From assembly GCF_030704685.1 (NCBI RefSeq), contig NZ_JAUZDX010000003.1, positions 372,001 through 436,000 on the forward strand: a stretch of 64,000 nt of DNA, given 5' to 3'. Source of the stretch: Acidovorax sp. A1169 (GTDB taxonomy: Bacteria; Pseudomonadota; Gammaproteobacteria; Burkholderiales; Burkholderiaceae_C). Of the stretch, positions 61,792 through 64,000 are shown in pieces. The notes beneath the pieces are model-generated. The model was not told where the DNA came from, did no database searches, and was given only the letters and a program-made list of their open reading frames with translations. The position numbers and the translations under genes are program-made. Within the stretch, counting starts at the first letter, position 1. Every line of letters begins with the position of its first letter.

Positions 61792-62379
61792 ATGACAATC
61801 TCGCAATTGCCCCACATCGGCATCGTGATCGGCTCCACACGCGAAGGCCGCTTTGCCGACAAGCCGGCGCAGTGGTTCCACGGCATCGCCAGCCAGCGCA
61901 CCGATGTCTCGGCCGAACTGATCGACCTGCGCGACTACCCCATGCCCTTTTTCGACGAGGCGCTGTCGCCCGCCTGGGCGCCGGTGAAGAGCGAGGCCGC
62001 GCAGCGCTGGGCGCAGAAGCTGGCCACGCTGGACGGGCTGGTGGTGATCACCGCCGAGTACAACCACGGCCCCACGGCCGTGCTCAAGAACGCGTTCGAC
62101 TACGCGTACAAGGAGTTTGCGCGCAAGCCCATCGGCTTTGTCGGCTATGGCGGCGTGGGTGCGGCGCGCGCCGTGGAGCAACTGCGCCTGGTAGCCACCG
62201 AGCTGCAGATGGCCCCCGTGCGCAACGCCGTGCACATGGGCATGGTCGAATTCCTCGGGGTCTGGCAGCAGGGCAAAAGCTTCGATGACTACCCGCACCT
62301 GGCCCAGTCGGCCAAAGGCCTGCTCGACGACATGGCCTGGTGGGCCAAGGCGCTCAAGAGCGCAAGGGAGGCTGTATGA
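61792..62379 (+). CDS. NADPH-dependent FMN reductase (flavodoxin-like quinone reductase)
   Basis: A 195-residue flavodoxin-fold reductase. FMN phosphate loop: IGIVIGSTREGRFADK. Second motif VVITAEYNHGPTAVLKNAFDYAYKE is the conserved substrate/flavin loop of the family (SsuE/ChrR/YieF/azoreductase type). The C-terminal part has MGMVEFLGVWQQG. It reduces quinones, chromate or azo dyes, or supplies FMNH2. The TGA overlaps the pirin ATG by four bases at 62376-62379, so the two are translationally coupled. Confidence 0.93.
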   Translation: MTISQLPHIGIVIGSTREGRFADKPAQWFHGIASQRTDVSAELIDLRDYPMPFFDEALSPAWAPVKSEAAQRWAQKLATLDGLVVITAEYNHGPTAVLKNAFDYAYKEFARKPIGFVGYGGVGAARAVEQLRLVATELQMAPVRNAVHMGMVEFLGVWQQGKSFDDYPHLAQSAKGLLDDMAWWAKALKSAREAV

Positions 62380-63230
62380 CCACGAACCTGGCCGAAGCGC
62401 CTGCTACCACGGTAACCCGCGCCATCGCCTACCGCACGCGCGGCAACATGCACGGCCCCATCACGCGGCTCGTGAGCCCTGGCGACGTGGGGGAGTGGAT
62501 CAAGCCCTTCGTCTTTTTGGACCTGTTCGCGTCGGACTCGCCTGCCGCCTTTCGCGGCTTTGGCATGCACCCGCATTCGGGCATTGCCACGCTGACCTAC
62601 CTGATGGCGGGCGATATGTCCTATGAGGACACTACCGGCAAGAGCGGCACATTGCACGCAGGCAGCGTGGAGTGGATGCGCGCGGGCAACGGCGTGTGGC
62701 ATACCGGTGCGCCGGCGGGCGATGCGCCATCGCTGGGCTTTCAGCTCTGGGTGGCCTTGCCCGCGGCGCTGGAGAATGCGCCCGCGCTGAGCCAGTACCT
62801 GGCGCCCCAGGAGATCCCGCAGGCCGGCCCGGCCCGCGTGCTGCTGGGCAGTCTTGGTGGGGCGCAGAGCCCCATCGAGGCACCCTCGCCCATGACCTAC
62901 CTGGCCGTGCAGCTGCGCGATGGCGAGCACTGGCGCTATGTGCCGCCTGCTGGCCACACGGTGGCATGGGTGGCGGTGGCAGCGGGCGCGCTGGATGCAG
63001 GCGCCGCCGTGGATACCGGGGAGCTTGCGGTGTTCGAGGAGTCGAACGGTGCCATCGACTTCACGGCCCGGGGCGACACGCACTTCGTGCTGGGCTCGGC
63101 CGTGAAGCACCCGCACGAGCTGGTGATGGGCCGCTACTCGGTGCACACCAGCCGCGAGGCGTTGGCGCAAGGCGAGGCGGAGATCCGGCGCATTGGCGCG
63201 CAGCTGCGGCAGGAAAAGCGCTTGGGCTAG
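62376..63230 (+). CDS. Pirin family protein
   Basis: A 284-residue bicupin of the pirin family. The metal-binding cupin shows HPHSGIATLTYL (two His) and later GNGVWHTGAPAG (third His). Classical pirins continue H-S-E, where the Glu completes the site; here it is H-T-G, so one ligand is missing. Pirins such as YhhW act as quercetinases, oxidising flavonoids, or as redox regulators. Its start overlaps the FMN reductase stop by ATGA, and the pair is likely under the divergent LysR regulator. Function inferred only. Confidence 0.93.
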   Translation: MTTNLAEAPATTVTRAIAYRTRGNMHGPITRLVSPGDVGEWIKPFVFLDLFASDSPAAFRGFGMHPHSGIATLTYLMAGDMSYEDTTGKSGTLHAGSVEWMRAGNGVWHTGAPAGDAPSLGFQLWVALPAALENAPALSQYLAPQEIPQAGPARVLLGSLGGAQSPIEAPSPMTYLAVQLRDGEHWRYVPPAGHTVAWVAVAAGALDAGAAVDTGELAVFEESNGAIDFTARGDTHFVLGSAVKHPHELVMGRYSVHTSREALAQGEAEIRRIGAQLRQEKRLG

Positions 63231-63820
63231 GCTTGGGCAGGTGTGCGCCGGCGCAGCGCCACCCAGCGGCACACACCCGTGGCCACCAGGCCTGTGACCG
63301 CGAGCATGGCCGCCATGTGCACCGCCACCGCCGCAAGCGCGAGCAGAAGCGGGCTTGGCGCATCCATGCCCTGCCCCGCGGCACCGCTGCCCAGGCACAG
63401 CGGTGCCAGCGCCGGCACCAGCATGAGCCCCGCGCCGTGCAGCGTGGACCCGAGAAACGCACCCAGCACCAGCCCCGCATGCCCGGCCGATGTGCGGGCT
63501 TTGCACGGTGCGCGGCGCCACAGGTACACCGCCACAGCAGCCACCAGCAGGCATCCTGCGGCGGCCTGCAGTACGCTGCGCGGCAGCGCCCAGCCCCACA
63601 CCGCCGCAGCCACCACCAGTACCACCGATGCGGCATGCCCGATGGCAATGGGCAGCAGCGCGCGCAGCGGCTGCGCCTTTACCCGATTGCCGCCAGAGCG
63701 CAGGCCCCAGGCGACGGCACAGGCCCAGCCGGTGGCGGGGTTGAGCCCATGCAGGGCGCCCGTGCCGACCATCGCGAGCCAGGGCCACAGCGTGTCCATC
63801 CGTGGGCTCCCGGCCTGCAT
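63227..63820 (-). CDS. Integral membrane protein with HGLNPATGW motif
   Basis: A 197-residue protein with about six hydrophobic helices. Near the N-terminus it has GTGALHGLNPATGWACAVA, and a second His motif STLHGAGLMLVP lies near residue 127. Such repeated H-G-x-N-P/H-G motifs are seen in metal transporter or UreH/TauE-like membrane families, though I cannot name the family with certainty. The ATG at 63820 shares a base with the TGA of the upstream DUF899-like gene (TGATG), which supports that start; ATG 63799 is an alternative. It ends overlapping the pirin stop region on the other strand. Confidence 0.75.
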   Translation of the reverse strand: MQAGSPRMDTLWPWLAMVGTGALHGLNPATGWACAVAWGLRSGGNRVKAQPLRALLPIAIGHAASVVLVVAAAVWGWALPRSVLQAAAGCLLVAAVAVYLWRRAPCKARTSAGHAGLVLGAFLGSTLHGAGLMLVPALAPLCLGSGAAGQGMDAPSPLLLALAAVAVHMAAMLAVTGLVATGVCRWVALRRRTPAQA

Positions 63821-64000
63821 CAGGCCTGGGCGTGGCAGCAGCTACCGGCCGTGGTCGCGGCAGCGGTCGGCGCTGCAGCCAGCGGCGATGGCGCAGGCTG
63901 GAAGGGCACGGCGCCCTCGTAGCGGTCGTGGTGGCGCACCCAGTCCATCGTGTACTCGGGGTTGCGCTCGTTGCGGCCCGCGGGGGTGAGGTCAATCAGG
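63820..64000 (-). CDS. C-terminal end of a DUF899-like protein
   Basis: Only the last 59 codons are in the window. They read LIDLTPAGRNERNPEYTMDW followed by VRHHDRYEG, which resembles the end of DUF899 (thioredoxin-like, AhpC-type fold) proteins. An unusual tail follows: a Pro/Ala-rich linker and then AGSCCHAQA, with a Cys-Cys-His group that could bind metal. The stop codon overlaps the next gene's start by one base, so it is cotranslated with the HGLNPATGW membrane protein. Confidence 0.6.
   Translation of the reverse strand, partial: LIDLTPAGRNERNPEYTMDWVRHHDRYEGAVPFQPAPSPLAAAPTAAATTAGSCCHAQA

Overview
The window is about 64 kb of GC-rich DNA, densely coded with short intergenic gaps. Gene content suggests a free-living beta-proteobacterium of the Burkholderiales, most likely Comamonadaceae (Acidovorax/Comamonas-like): many LysR regulators paired with divergent enzyme genes, a general porin of the beta-proteobacterial type, FecI/FecR/TonB iron uptake, several c-di-GMP enzymes, and a photolyase-lipocalin-fasciclin cluster. 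This assignment is inferred from protein character, not from a marker gene. I see no rRNA, tRNA, CRISPR array, prophage or intact insertion sequence.

Layout. 1-5.4 kb: a truncated CDF metal exporter, cytochrome b561, a monooxygenase-like protein coupled to a quinone-oxidoreductase-like MDR enzyme, and an old-yellow-enzyme reductase divergent from its LysR regulator. 5.4-10 kb: a hybrid histidine kinase with Hpt domain, overlapping a response regulator with GGDEF and EAL domains. 10-15 kb: an unrecognised gene, a DUF4118-type kinase, a frameshifted second copy of the unrecognised gene, two SHOCT lipoproteins and a propeller-like conserved protein. 15-17.5 kb: a lower-GC patch with orphan genes and decayed sequence. 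17.5-25.2 kb: LysR/tautomerase pair, a 1396-aa multi-PAS GGDEF/EAL protein, glutathione reductase. 25.3-28.1 kb: a two-gene unit (CPBP-type membrane protein plus divergent small membrane protein) present twice in tandem. 28-34 kb: a secreted NTF2-like protein in line with a two-component system, a GAF-GGDEF cyclase and small secreted proteins. 34-38.5 kb: DHA2-type exporter/LysR and aldo-keto reductase/TetR divergent pairs. 38.5-43.1 kb: TonB-dependent siderophore receptor, FecR and FecI-like sigma factor, interrupted by a 267-bp palindromic TA-flanked element. 43.3-44.4 kb: small membrane proteins and a RidA protein. 44.5-50.9 kb: five genes overlapping by four bases each (lipocalin, FAD oxidoreductase, DUF2256, cryptochrome-DASH, Fe-S photolyase), preceded by two fasciclin genes. 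51-57 kb: thioredoxin-reductase-like and F420-reductase-like enzymes with Rrf2 regulators, a RidA/LysR pair and a low-GC orphan secreted protein. 57.5-60.7 kb: porin, ECF sigma/RskA-type anti-sigma pair, TPR protein. 60.7-64 kb: LysR, FMN reductase overlapping a pirin, a membrane protein and the end of a DUF899-like gene.

Themes. Much of the window deals with redox and electrophile stress, light or oxidative damage, signalling through c-di-GMP, and iron acquisition. Short overlaps of one or four bases mark at least ten translationally coupled gene pairs. Perfect or near-perfect inverted repeats in the divergent gaps give testable operators for most local regulators. The best candidates for something undescribed are the duplicated CPBP/small-membrane-protein unit, the structured TA-flanked element in the fec operon, and the unrecognised 272-aa family whose two copies bracket a sensor kinase.
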